From Tetrapyrgos nigripes (lineage: Eukaryota > Basidiomycota > Agaricomycetes > Agaricales > Campanellaceae), in assembly GCA_013368315.1 (NCBI GenBank), contig JAACJM010000189.1:62001-126000 (forward strand): a DNA stretch of 64,000 bases, given 5' to 3'. Shown piece by piece: positions 20,746 through 30,978 of this stretch; the stretch's first letter is position 1, and the number at the start of each line of letters is the position of its first letter. Position numbers and translations under genes: made by a program. The notes beneath the pieces were generated by a model, which saw nothing but the letters and a program-made list of their open reading frames with translations, did not search any database and was not told where the DNA came from.

Positions 20746-21857
20746 CCCAGTGAAAACCTGCTATGCGCAGGTCCGCGTTGGTATGCACAAATATGCGAAA
20801 TATGTGCTCATCTGTGTATTTCTGTGTATTTCTGTGCAATTTCCCAATCTGGAATTGAGTGATGTCATGTCATCTATCTCACTTCTTTCCAATGCGATAG
20901 TTTGGGCTTAGAATTTTTTTTCTTGTCATCGGGAATTGGCAGTGCTTCCTCTTCCCCCCAAAAAAACTTCAACATCACCCAACATGATGGCTGCCCCAGA
21001 AAAACGACAGGCCACCCCAAAGTTTCCTGCCTTCCTTTCTTCCCTACCACCATCTCCTCTTGTCTCTTCCTCTCCTCATCGTTCTCCTCCCTCCCTTCCT
21101 CCCCACCTTCTCTCTATCTTATGCATACAGTATATCTACTGAGCCAGACACATGGCAAGGTGAGTCTCTTCTCCAATTTGCAACTTCTGGACTGCTGACA
21201 TGTGTGACATGACACCTTCCTTTTTAACTACAGAAGTACGGACATGATAAAGGGCGAGACAATTTGGAAGTGGCTCAAGGTATGTGTCTCTTTGTCTTGG
21301 CCCATCAGATACTGACCGTCATACTCTAGATGCTGGAGAAGTCGCAGATCGTGCATAGGTAAGATATCCTTTTCCCAGAATTCCCAGTTGCTGACTATCA
21401 CAATGATATCCAGGGCAAACACCAACCGTACATGTTTTGCGCACATACACCCATCTCGTGTTCTCAGGAAAGAAAGGTGAGGGTGCTGTTTTGCTCCCTT
21501 TGGTGTAAACAGACATTTACTCAGTCATTTAGGATCTTGGAAGCATTGGTCAGAGGTGGTTCAGATGGTTTTTATGGAGAGTGTTGTGTTGAGGAAGCAG
21601 ACTTAGTACTGGTTGTATGTACAGTAGTTCTAGATGGGTATATGTAGTAGATATAGTATTGTGAATAATAATATGTACAATTTACTATGAACAGATACCA
21701 ATATGAGGGAGTAATATATGCAGTGGTAGCATCAAGGGTATATAGCGCATAGCTACGCAGATCCTTGATAGATTGGCGCATACCATCGCAGCTGTATGCA
21801 TTCGTATGCAGATGAGCGCATATTTGCGCATATTTCGCATAGCGGGTTTTCACTGGG
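20746..21857. mobile_element. Non-autonomous TIR DNA transposon, 1.1 kb
   Basis: The ends are inverted repeats beginning CCCAGTGAAAACCYGCTATG (one mismatch in the first 22 bases), followed on both sides by subterminal AAATATGCG and GCTCATCTG words. The flanks are an exact 7-bp direct repeat GGTGATG (20739-20745 and 21858-21864), taken as the target duplication. Inside is a short plausible coding start (ATGGCTGCCCCAGAAAAACG near 20985) and two small segments with GT-AG borders (about 21233-21280 and 21330-21359). These may be what is left of a multi-exon transposase gene after internal deletion. The superfamily is not clear. Confidence 0.8.
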
Positions 21858-21882
21858 GGTGATGTCACGTCATGGAGTTAGA

Positions 21883-22100
21883 GCTTCACTCCCATGGCTG
21901 GGATGAGTGTGTTTTTGTCAGGCATTTTTGAGCAGGAGTAAATCTCGAGTATTTCTACATTGGCTGGACTGCTCCATATGGGACCAAATCTAGGCCAACC
22001 TTCTATATGGGGTATTTTCGGCGCCATTGAAAAACCCAAGATTTATTCTCCTCCAAAAAGCTCATCCAAATATGCACTCACCCCGACTGTGTCCCATCTT
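21883..22100 (+). repeat. Dispersed repeat, copy A (about 215 bp)
   Basis: This segment resembles 50523-50730 in the same orientation: both contain GGATGAGTG, then GGAGTAAATCT, CATATGGGACCA, TTCTATATGG, CGGCGCC and CCAAATATGCAC in the same order. Similarity stops on both sides. It is probably a short interspersed or MITE-like sequence; no terminal repeats were seen. Confidence 0.75.
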
Positions 22101-22527
22101 ACTTTGCATCACCTGACCTGATCCTTGTTATTAGTCCTGCCTCTCATCACCTGACCATATCGGCCCTGATACCATTACACTACAGCACTTAACAACATTG
22201 CTGTAATTGTTAAAGGTTCTACTTTTTCGGACTCGTCCTGCCACTGCTGGGGGCCCACATCTAACTAGTCTTTCTCGTATCATACATATCTCTATACATC
22301 CTATTCCCATCGATATATCCCTTGCCGTACCGAGATCCACGTCCGAAAGAGAAAATCCAGGAGGATTGCAAAATTTGAGTGTTCGATTCGAGGATGGGAA
22401 AAGTGGCATACACTAAAAATCGAGAAAGACTCGGAGCCTATGATGGCGGCAGACTAGTATACATTTACGCAGGCATAACCAGCTCACCACTTGAATATTA
22501 CAAGAAACCCGACTCAAGAGTCATACA

Positions 22528-23557
22528 TTACTCCTCACCCCACCACTTCTGCAGGAATTCTTCCAACTTAACAGGCCTCACATCTGTCAATTCGTTCAGA
22601 ACGGAAGTCTGAACATGTTCGTTGTTGATGTAGCAGATATAAGTCTCGAGGTGGAAGTTCCCAAACCAAGACGTTGGATTAGGATCCATTCGAGCCTGAA
22701 TGTCCTCTCGAGTGTTGTTCTTGATTTCAAATTTCTTGCCTGAACGTTTCGTCAATAGGTTATCGCGACTCAGACACATTTCATTTAGCACACTCACCTG
22801 TAATCTTCTCAGCCAGCTGAATGGTTTCGTTGAAAGTAAGTACATCCCCCGTCATCGTAGACTCTTCTGGCCAAGTCTCCAGCTGTGTCGCTGCAGCAAC
22901 GAAACGTCCAACATCCTCCGCGGTTGTCCACCACATTTTTGTACTCCCATCTCCAGGTACATCCGCCGACTGCTTCGACAAGTCAACGATGTAGGGGAAA
23001 GCGGGCATATGTCCATGAGCTTTAAGTCCATCCGGTTTCGTATTACCGAACCCGAGATAGTTCATGAAAATTCCACAAATAAACTTTGTGAACTCGAATG
23101 TTCCTGGACGCTGCGCCTTTGCTTCTCGAAGAGACTTGAGAATCGGGTGTTTCATTCGAAAGAGAGATGCAGAAACCGCTCGTTCTGAGTCAGGAGCGAA
23201 CTCGCTAGGTGCGAAACGATGGACTGTAGGGACTCTGAGGGCAGCTGAAAGGAGATTCTCCTGAGCAGGGATGAATTTAGAAGGCTCGCCGGACAAGGTT
23301 GAGATGATGGTGTCGATTTTATGCTCGTTAAGCACCTTTTCGATGGAGGAAGGATCGGTATAGTCGACGGCATAGACTGGAGCACGAACTCCTTCAAATT
23401 CGACATCTGGTCGAGCAGAACGAGAGAGAATGATGACAGTAGGAAGAGCATCTGGAGAACGTTTGTGGAAAGAAAGGAGGCCTTCAACGACGTGTTGGCC
23501 GATCCCGCCGGTTCCTCCAGCTACTGCAACGCGTTGAGACTTGGTCATGGTATACAC
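22528..23557 (-). CDS. NmrA-like / isoflavone-reductase-like NAD(P)-binding protein
   Basis: Two exons (23557-22798 and 22739-22528) joined by a 58-nt GT-AG intron give 323 residues, the usual size for this family of atypical short-chain dehydrogenases. The N-terminus has the Rossmann nucleotide loop VAVAGGTGGIGQHVVEGL (residues about 10-27), then a strand/Arg pattern (IILSRSARP) favouring NADP(H). HRFAPSEF, FTKFICGIFMNY and TTAEDVGRFVAAA are typical family blocks. Members reduce small aromatic or keto compounds or act as redox-sensing regulators; the substrate here is unknown. An alternative start is Met-4 (23548). It stands alone between two DNA transposons, with no partner genes, so the sequence gives no pathway hint. 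Confidence 0.88.
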
Positions 23558-23686
23558 AAGTCGCGATCGAATAGATTATCCTCAGACTTTTATAGCGAAC
23601 AGCTGGCTGAGTCAGGAGGTGTAGCTGAGTAAACAGTCAGATCAATATCAGATTACTCAGAAGATCAGAAGAAACATTCCAGTCGC

Positions 23687-24315
23687 TAGGGCTTCGCACC
23701 GTCCAGTAATACTGGTACGGCCGTAAATTTTACTGGCTCAGTACTGGTACGGTATACCCGTCCTCGTATTCGTACTGGTTCATCTAGAAGCCTGTACGGT
23801 ACTGGACGGGTACGGGTACGGCAGTAATACTGGTTACGGGGTCATGCTGCTGCGGCTGGAAGAAATACTACAAGCGACATACCTTTTACTGACTTCGTGT
23901 TGTTTTTAAGACGCACATCACCATAGCTCTCTGAAAGATTTTCACTTTGCCTTTGTGACTCACTGACATCTGAACAACAGCTCATCAGCATCTTTTTCAT
24001 CAGGATTTGCGCAGATCAAGCGCAGATATACCCTTCGGGCTTGGATTTTCACCTCGCTTCGACCACTTCATGTACAAGAATGACGAAAACTTGGCGAAAA
24101 GGACTAAAATTTAAGGAAAAGTCATTGCCGGGGCTTGACCGACCCGTATACCGTACCAACCCGTATGACGGCCGTAAAGGAGAAGGTGATATACGGGTTA
24201 TACCCGTACAGTACAGTCCCGTATTTTTTCTCCAAATCTTGCTATACGGTACAGGGTCGTATTTCCATACGGTTCCCGTATAACCGTATGGATACTGGTA
24301 CGGTGCGAAGCCCTA
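23687..24315. mobile_element. hAT-like non-autonomous element (MITE), 629 bp
   Basis: The ends are inverted repeats starting TAGGGCTTCGCACCGT, and the flanks are 8-bp near-identical direct repeats (CCAGTCGC at 23679-23686, CCAGTGGC at 24316-24323). TAGGG ends with an 8-bp duplication fit the hAT superfamily. Both subterminal regions are packed with GTACGG/CCGTAC and GTATACGG words, as expected for transposase-binding repeats. There is no long frame inside, so it depends on a transposase elsewhere. It lies about 120 bp upstream of the start codon of the NmrA-like gene and may affect its promoter. Confidence 0.85.
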
Positions 24316-24323
24316 CCAGTGGC

Positions 24324-25351
24324 AGTCGCTTTTTAATTTCCTTGAGACACCCTGAAGGGAAATGAAATCTCCAAGGTAGGGTTCTTTGGCAAAAACATAT
24401 GTCCATAACTCACCTATTTCGAAGGTGTCGAAAAGCTCCTGATGCCTTGGAATGGGCTCCCTGCCGCCCATACATATTTGGTCTATGCATGAGCGAGAGC
24501 CTCGGTTGGCGATCCGAGTCGAAGTTGAAGGGGGCCAATCATCCCCATCCAGAACGTTACAGATGTAAATCCTTGATATTTCCGCATCACTTTATCTTGA
24601 CTGCTCTTCTTCGTGGTCTTGAATCGTTTGATCGTCATTGTGGGACACTAGAAAGGTAATTCGAGGGCGAGAGGGAAATGACTGCAAGTTGGCTCGTCGC
24701 GTCCGAAAAGTAGGTTTCAATACAGGAATAGCTGGGCTGACCAAATGTAAACCAGTATGGAACAGTGGAGGATTCGTCCCGGAGCGCTCTTTGAGGATGA
24801 GTAATCTAGCGACGGGCCTCCTTGCTTCAGTCCCAGTATTCTGCTACGTTGAGTCGTTGCAGTAGCATCGTGTTCACATCTGGATCCTTGTATCCTCCAC
24901 TTCGCGCCAGCGCAAATATTCTTCGAGAAGAGAAGAGTCCAACAAGAGGAGACGACTCAACGGATGATGATGCACGCAAATGGTTAAAGAAATATTAAAC
25001 CTAATGCACCAGGAATCAAGAATGGAGTTTTGAGCCAAAGATATTGCACGGTTGGGAGTAGTATGTGTAGCTCTGAGCACCTTCTGCTTCACTTTAGTGG
25101 TCGACTTCCTGGACGATAGCATTGTGCTTGGACTCCCCCGACACGGTCCGGACTCCGCATCACGCACGTGTGCTGATCACATGACCTTTGCTTATTTTGC
25201 CCCACAGGTACAAACACCGCGCTTCGAATCATCTTTTGACCTTGATTCAGTCACATCATCTGTAACTTCCCCGCATCCGTGTCCACTGCTTCCAAATTCC
25301 TCTTCTACACTTTCTTCTTCATCTATCTATCGATTATCAAACGCGTATACA
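24324..25351. other. Stretch without a confident gene; possible minus-strand exons
   Basis: The minus strand around 24410-24650 has a short frame beginning ATGACGATCAAACG and a good 5' splice-like word (GAAATAG/gtgagt near 24412), but no domain is recognisable and I could not complete a gene. The plus strand from about 25185 is T/C-rich leader sequence for the next gene. Confidence 0.35.
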
Positions 25352-26272
25352 ATGTATGGTTTAATGCGAAGAATATCGAGTGGGTATATCCCTAGAGCTG
25401 ATAGACCTTGGCAAGAAGATGGTTCGTCCACATCCTAATTCATCTGTGGAGTTTGTGTGCTTGAAGGCTGACACGTTGATTAATTTGTCTGTTTTTTCTT
25501 ATGCTTTTGTCTCGCTGTATCGGAACATGTGGATCCCTGCTTCTCTGGCTACGCTACTTGGCCCATTCCACTCTCACTCTCTGGATGCTCAAACGGTACC
25601 GGTCATCCACCACCTATTGATCTTGATCGTACACGCCTTTTTTTCGGCGATGGTCTCTCTCATCACTCGTCACTTTGTCCATCCTTCTACTCTCTCTGAC
25701 CAGCCACGTCAAACGCACCTTCCCTTGGTAAGAAACGTAGAAGAGACTCTGCAGGGGATGATGTAGATGAGGATGGTCGGGTAACCCCGAAGAAAGCCAG
25801 AGGCGAAAGTACTCCTGCTGAGGTGGAACAGCAAGTGAGGTCTTCGGCCCCTGATGCCAAGCAGGCGGAGACAGAGGGCGTTAAGGAAGTGACGAAAGGG
25901 GTAAAGCAGGTGGAGTTGGAGGATAGGCAAGAGGAGAAGAAGGATGAAAAGGATGAGGAAGTTGTGGAAGGAGAAAAGAAGGGTCAAGGAAAGGTGGAGG
26001 CCCAGAAAGAGGCAAAGGAAACTAGGGAACAAGCGAAGGTCAAGGCAGTGGAACAGGCAGAGCTTGAAGAGCAGGCTGTTGCTCCGGAGAGTGTACCTCT
26101 GCCTGAAGAGGTTTCGGGAGAGTTGGATGAGAGTGCATCGATCCGGTCAACGCCTCCGGCTGACGGGGAGAAGGATGATGAAGAGCAAGCTGAAGCAGTA
26201 AAGTCTGACGCTCCAGGTGCTGCCGCTGCACCAGCAGATTCCGAAGCAGACGATTCCAAGCAAGAAGCTTGA
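25352..26272 (+). CDS. Acidic Lys/Glu-rich protein, unknown function
   Basis: I join exon 25352-25421 to 25704-26272 by an intron of 282 nt (gttcgt...gaccag), giving 212 residues. The N-terminus (MYGLMRRISSGYIPRADRPW) is compact, then comes a basic patch LGKKRRRDS and TPKKAR that could be a nuclear localisation signal. The last 150 residues are almost only Glu, Lys, Asp, Gln, Ala and Val, low-complexity and probably disordered or coiled-coil. The junction restores frame exactly (codon G/CC), which supports it, but the intron is long for this genome and its donor is weak. I do not recognise the family; the charged tail resembles many nuclear proteins by composition only. Confidence 0.6.
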
Positions 26273-27534
26273 CGAGTTACGTCTGTCTGAAATCATTTAC
26301 ACTGTTTTCTTATTCTCCGTTTTCCTTTTCCCTCAGACGCCTTTCTGTTCACATTTCCTGTCTCTATTTAATGTGTACTTGCGCCCCCATACATCGCATT
26401 CCTGTTCCAATATCAATCCAACAGTTTGATCTACTCTTGTCTATCTCGCTCTCTACTCCGCCTTGTCCGTCGTGCCAAGCTCGTGCCATCTACCGACGAC
26501 ACTGCGTATGCATAGTTGGATACTCTTCTACCACTCCTTTCATTGTTCCTCACCGTCAGAGTGACCCGCATCTTCACCCTACCTTCCTCGATAAGGCTGC
26601 CTCCTTCCATCTTTTCTGTCGTCTCCTTTTTTCATTTTTGTGTTGATAGTGCCTACTAGTCTCTGGCTCACTTTCGCGTTTGGTTTCGTCTTTTTCTTTC
26701 CTTTCTTGTCTATAGCTAATGATATATATCCATATTTTGTTGTCATCTGCGCACATACACCTTCTGTGATTTGTATCCTCCTACCTGTTTTCCGAATCGC
26801 GTTTTTATTACACCATCATGCATATGACCGTGACGATTTTCTATTCTCTTGCTCTCATCCGAATGACGATCTCGTTCCGCTATTCTGCTTGATCAACAAC
26901 GCTCTCATAGGTACACGTTTGCCTTACGTCTGCCCATTTCCGCATCATCTGCATTTGCATTTGCACTGTCGTCAACTGCATCCAGTATTAGTGCCATTGT
27001 TCTCGGTCCCTACACGTCGCTGTCATTGTCGTCGCTGTTATCTTTAATTTGCTGTCCATCCTGTTTACTCTTGTACTGTTACGTCTCGACCTCTTTCCTT
27101 CCTTCCTCGTCTTTTTTATTCGTACGCGTGCGTCGTTGACATAGATGTATCATTTGCAGTTTGCTGCTGTCCTCTAGGTCCCTATCTGCATCATGATATA
27201 GTAGTACTTTAGACTACGTAGTTCTTGTATATATAGGGCGTTTGTTTCTCTATACATAGTGGTAGACCCAGTGCAGATCTGTACCAATCTTCGCGAATCC
27301 TACAATTGCATCATCACAGGCTTGGCATACGCAGTCGAGCTTCTGGAATGTGCTTTTGCATCACCTAGCTCCTTCCAGCTCTCATGAGTGGTCAGTCGGC
27401 GACCAAGTCGATGCTAGTGGATTCCAGAGGCAGTGGGACTGGCAATGGCCAAAGAGCGGCGGCGAAATATCCGACTGTGCACAGCCACCTTTAATATTCC
27501 TTGACCACGTCGCTGGTTCTTCCCCCAACCTCAA
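26273..27534 (+). other. Long T/C-rich untranslated or intergenic stretch
   Basis: About 1.2 kb, strongly pyrimidine-rich on the plus strand, with no frame of protein character. It probably holds the 3' UTR of the acidic protein gene and the promoter of the glycosyltransferase gene. A short frame at 27382-27490 (MSGQSATKSMLVDS) could be an upstream ORF or a missed first exon. Confidence 0.45.
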
Positions 27535-30159
27535 ATGCTCTCAAGTGAGCTGCCCTTGACCAACTCCGCCGTCTATGAAAAACTCGGCCACAGATCAAAG
27601 CCCTCGTGGACAAAACTCGTCCTCGTCCCTATACCCGGCGTCCCAAACCGTCGACTTCGCATTCTCGTTCCAAATGGATCTCGCTGGCGCCAAATACATA
27701 TGCCAAGAGTCCTCGTTGGACGAAAGAGAACACCTCTTCTCATATTACTCGCATGCATGGCCGTCGTCATGACCGTTCTGCTCTTTTCGCGGAATATGGG
27801 AAGCGAAAACTACGTCTCAAATTGGTCAGACCCAGGAGAGCCCCCGACATTGGTGTTTAGGAGAGCAGATTTGCAGCGTATATGGAACTGGGAGATTGCG
27901 AGTGGTCATTATCCGTCTCGGAAAAGCAGTACGTGTCATTGTTCTCGTTGTCTATTTTTGGGTTTGGAAAGCTTTGAAGAGGAAGACTGACTGACTTTTT
28001 CCTGCTTTCTTTTTGTTTTACATGACACAGTACCGAGACAAGTTGGCTTGAAAGACCCTCCTCGTAATCCCGCACTTCCTTCAAAACCCAGAAAGATAAT
28101 ACCTTCACGATACAGGCCACCGCCGAATGTGCTCACGAGTAGTGATACAGATACCCTTGGTGTTGGCCCCAAAAGGGTCTACCTCGATATCCAGAGTGCT
28201 GCTCCTGACGTTGCATATCCTCCACGACCTGTGCCTGGCAGTGTCGCCGACATGGATGTGATTATGGACCATTGTAATTTCTCTACGGGAAAGGTGCGGA
28301 TGTATCCTTATCAAATTTTCGGTGCTATATTCACACAAATTCTGTAGTATGTCCGGGATTGTTTAGAAGTCCTAAGACTGGGAGGCGGACTAGACAACGG
28401 ACAGCGGACACGTAGAGGCAACATGGATCATTGGAAATATATTTACATGGAGCTCGCCAATGAAACTTCTAGCAACCAAAATAACGATGACGATATCGCC
28501 TCTCTACCTATCCCCATTCCCGTACACCGACCTACTCCCAACTCTTTAGAAGGTCCCGACGCAGGTCTACAGAGAAAACGAGGAGCAGAATGGGAAGTAC
28601 CCCTCAACCTCCCGCCTACACTCGAACATATACCCAGCTCTGCCCTACCTTCCCCATGTGACCCCGAAAACCCTCGTATCTTTCAAATGTTCTGGACAGG
28701 ACCTTTCACCGATAAACCCTACCTCGCTCTTCTCTCCTTCCTCTTCACACAAAACACCGGTATACACCTTCGTGAATGGCCTCAAGACGCGAAAGTCTGT
28801 CGACCACAGTTTTGGTTATGGATCAATCCAGGACCGGCTGCGTCGGTTCCGAATCCAAACGCGTTGACGGATATGTTCCAGCAGTTGAAGGAAAGCCCAT
28901 GGGCGTCACCGTTTTTACATCCGAGGTTTAAGGATGTGATCAAGTTTAAACTGTGGAATACGACAGAGCAGTTGGATGGGATTCCGGAGATTAAGGATGA
29001 GTGGAGAGCGTTGCAAGAGTCGTTGTTTAATTCTGGTGGGCATATTATTAGTGTCAAGAAGGAGGATGAGGAGTCGACGACGCTTGCGAGTGAGGAAGAG
29101 AGTGTGAATGCGACGGATTCAGGAGCTGGTACGGCGACGAAGAAGGCAGACGAGGACGATATAGTGAACCGGTTAGGATCCAAATCATCTTCGTCTTACG
29201 ACCGTCTCTCTGTCATCCTCTCTGACATGGCCCGTTTCGTCCTCTGTCACCGTTTCGGAGGCATCTACCTCGACGCCGATACCATCTTCTTACGAGACTG
29301 GGAAGAACTCTGGGGATGGAAAGGAGCCTTTGCCTACCGTTGGTCTCGTTTAGAGAAATACAACACGGCAGTGTTAAGAATGAACAAGGAAAGCGCCTTG
29401 GGTACCTTTTTATTCAGAACCGCGTTGAAGAATGGGTTGGATTTCCATCCAATGACGGTTTCGAGATACATGGCAGATGCACATTTGGAGGGTCTGTTGT
29501 TGAGGTTGCCAGATGCGCTCTTTGATAGTGCATGGTTGAATACAGAGTATTACCAAAGGGATAGGCCGCCTCAACCGTATTTTACAGAGTGAGTGGTTTG
29601 TTTGATACCTGTTGTGGGACAGTGACCAGTGACTGATGTATTGGTGCTGTAGATTTGGAGAGTTTTTCGATACACCGGCGATGAGCAGTGCTGGACCTCA
29701 AGCTCTTGGGTTTAATGGGTTCTTTAGAGGAGCGTATTCGTATCATTTCCATAACTTTTGGTGAGTGACATCTTGTCCTGTCCTGTCTGGTCTTTCTGAT
29801 GACGTCGCAATTTTTACAGGTGGAAACCCTTTGACGCCTCACGGAACTTCCCCGACCTGGGTATGCGGTTCATAGCAGGTGAAAAAATGGCTCGTGCTGC
29901 TCTTAAAGGACAGAATCTACCCTTATCATCTGCATTGGCTCAAGGCACCCAGGCGGCGGGTTCGGCTTCAGCTGCAGACGCAGATGCGGATTCTCCTCTC
30001 ACTGGATTAGATGCAGGTGCAGGTGGAGATGGTGATGAAAGGTACTCGTTCGCTGAGGATAAGAGAGACTTGGATTGGTCAACTGTATTGAAAAGGACGT
30101 TTGAATCGTATATTAGAGGGGAGAGGCCGAATATGTATGGGGAGTGGATAGTGTGGTAG
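27535..30159 (+). CDS. GT32-like type II membrane glycosyltransferase
   Basis: Five exons (27535-27928, 28031-28293, 28348-29588, 29653-29760, 29820-30159) give 781 residues with all junctions in frame. A basic stretch precedes one membrane segment (LLILLACMAVVMTVLLF, residues about 67-84), so the protein is probably a Golgi type II enzyme with a lumenal catalytic part. That part holds IPRIFQMFWTG-like sequence (PRIFQMFWTGPF), a long acidic insert (residues about 440-490), then DMARFVLCHRFGGIYLDADT, with the DXD metal/nucleotide-sugar motif at residues 528-530. This block is typical of family 32 (Och1-like, alpha-1,4-GlcNAc/Gal-transferase-like) enzymes, which add sugars to glycoproteins or glycolipids. 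Donor and acceptor cannot be read from sequence. The start could lie in an upstream exon. Confidence 0.85.
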
Positions 30160-30733
30160 ATACTGCCAATACTGCCAGTCCCATTTGGAGTGTTCAGGTC
30201 TAGGTTCGAAGTGAGGAGGAGGTAGCGTTGTGGGAGGTGTGGTGTTTATATACTATCGATAGGCATAGGCCGGGATCGGAGGGGAGGGAGGGTGTCTTTT
30301 GTTTGTTTAGTGTACTTAAATTTGAGTTGGGTGCTGGATGCCTGAAACGTAGTTGGGTTGGTTTGGGGTAGGGTCGAGGTCGAGGTCGAGGTGGCGTTGT
30401 ACTCGCAAAAACCGTTGTCGACTCGTTGCTGGAGGTTTTTGTTATACATAATTTCTTTGCTTTCCTGGGTTACAAGCTTTCGACATGGGATTTGTTTTTT
30501 TAATTACTGATGACCTACGTCTACATACCTACATGTCTACCTACTTACCTTTACCGTTATCATTACCTTTTTCTTTATAGAGATCAATCATGTATTAGGG
30601 CCTGTCAAAATGGTGTCGTAGCTATGCGGACGATTGTCGACGTACTAGTATGGACTAGTTTTCTGGCATGCAGAATTTTCGGTCCGGTATTCGGAAATAA
30701 AACAAAAATAAAGTACATCCCAATGTACTAGTA
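30160..30733. other. Intergenic spacer
   Basis: About 570 bp between the glycosyltransferase stop and the tRNA. It contains a G-rich 3' region and a short GGTCGA repeat (about 30372-30393). No gene is seen. Confidence 0.5.
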
Positions 30734-30805
30734 TGCAACAGAGGGGAGTCGAACCCCTTTCCCGGCCATGGGAAGACCGGATCATAACCGTTAGACCACT
30801 GTTGC
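30734..30805 (-). tRNA. tRNA-Gly, anticodon CCC
   Basis: The 72-nt minus-strand sequence folds as a cloverleaf: acceptor GCAACAG pairs with CTGTTGC, the anticodon stem is CGGTC/GGCCG with loop TTCCCAT (anticodon CCC, plus-strand 30770-30772), and the T arm is AGGGG-TTCGACT-CCCCT. The discriminator base is A, CCA is not encoded and there is no intron. The D stem is the short three-pair kind usual in tRNA-Gly. It reads GGG codons. Confidence 0.93.
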
Positions 30806-30978
30806 CTTAGCTAAAACTTAAGGTATACAAATACTCAAAGTATTCAGAAACCGTATTCGTCGTTCTCAGTTCCCTTTCCACAACTACATTACTTTGTTTC
30901 TCTCAAACCATCATGCGACTATAGACTTTGATTCCAAACCACCATACATTGAAACCAAGACGACATAAACTAATCATC

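Noticed and set aside
22131..22612. Short overlapping frames downstream of the NmrA-like gene as a gene
   Set aside because: Frames on both strands overlap and show no motif; the region is probably the gene's 3' flank.
25709..26259. Minus-strand Leu- and Ser-rich frames
   Set aside because: Opposite-strand reading of the Glu/Lys-rich exon, which explains their odd composition.
26640..27047. 135-residue frame MLIVPTSLWLTF as a membrane protein
   Set aside because: Its hydrophobic character comes from a pyrimidine-rich untranslated stretch; no conserved features or splice support.
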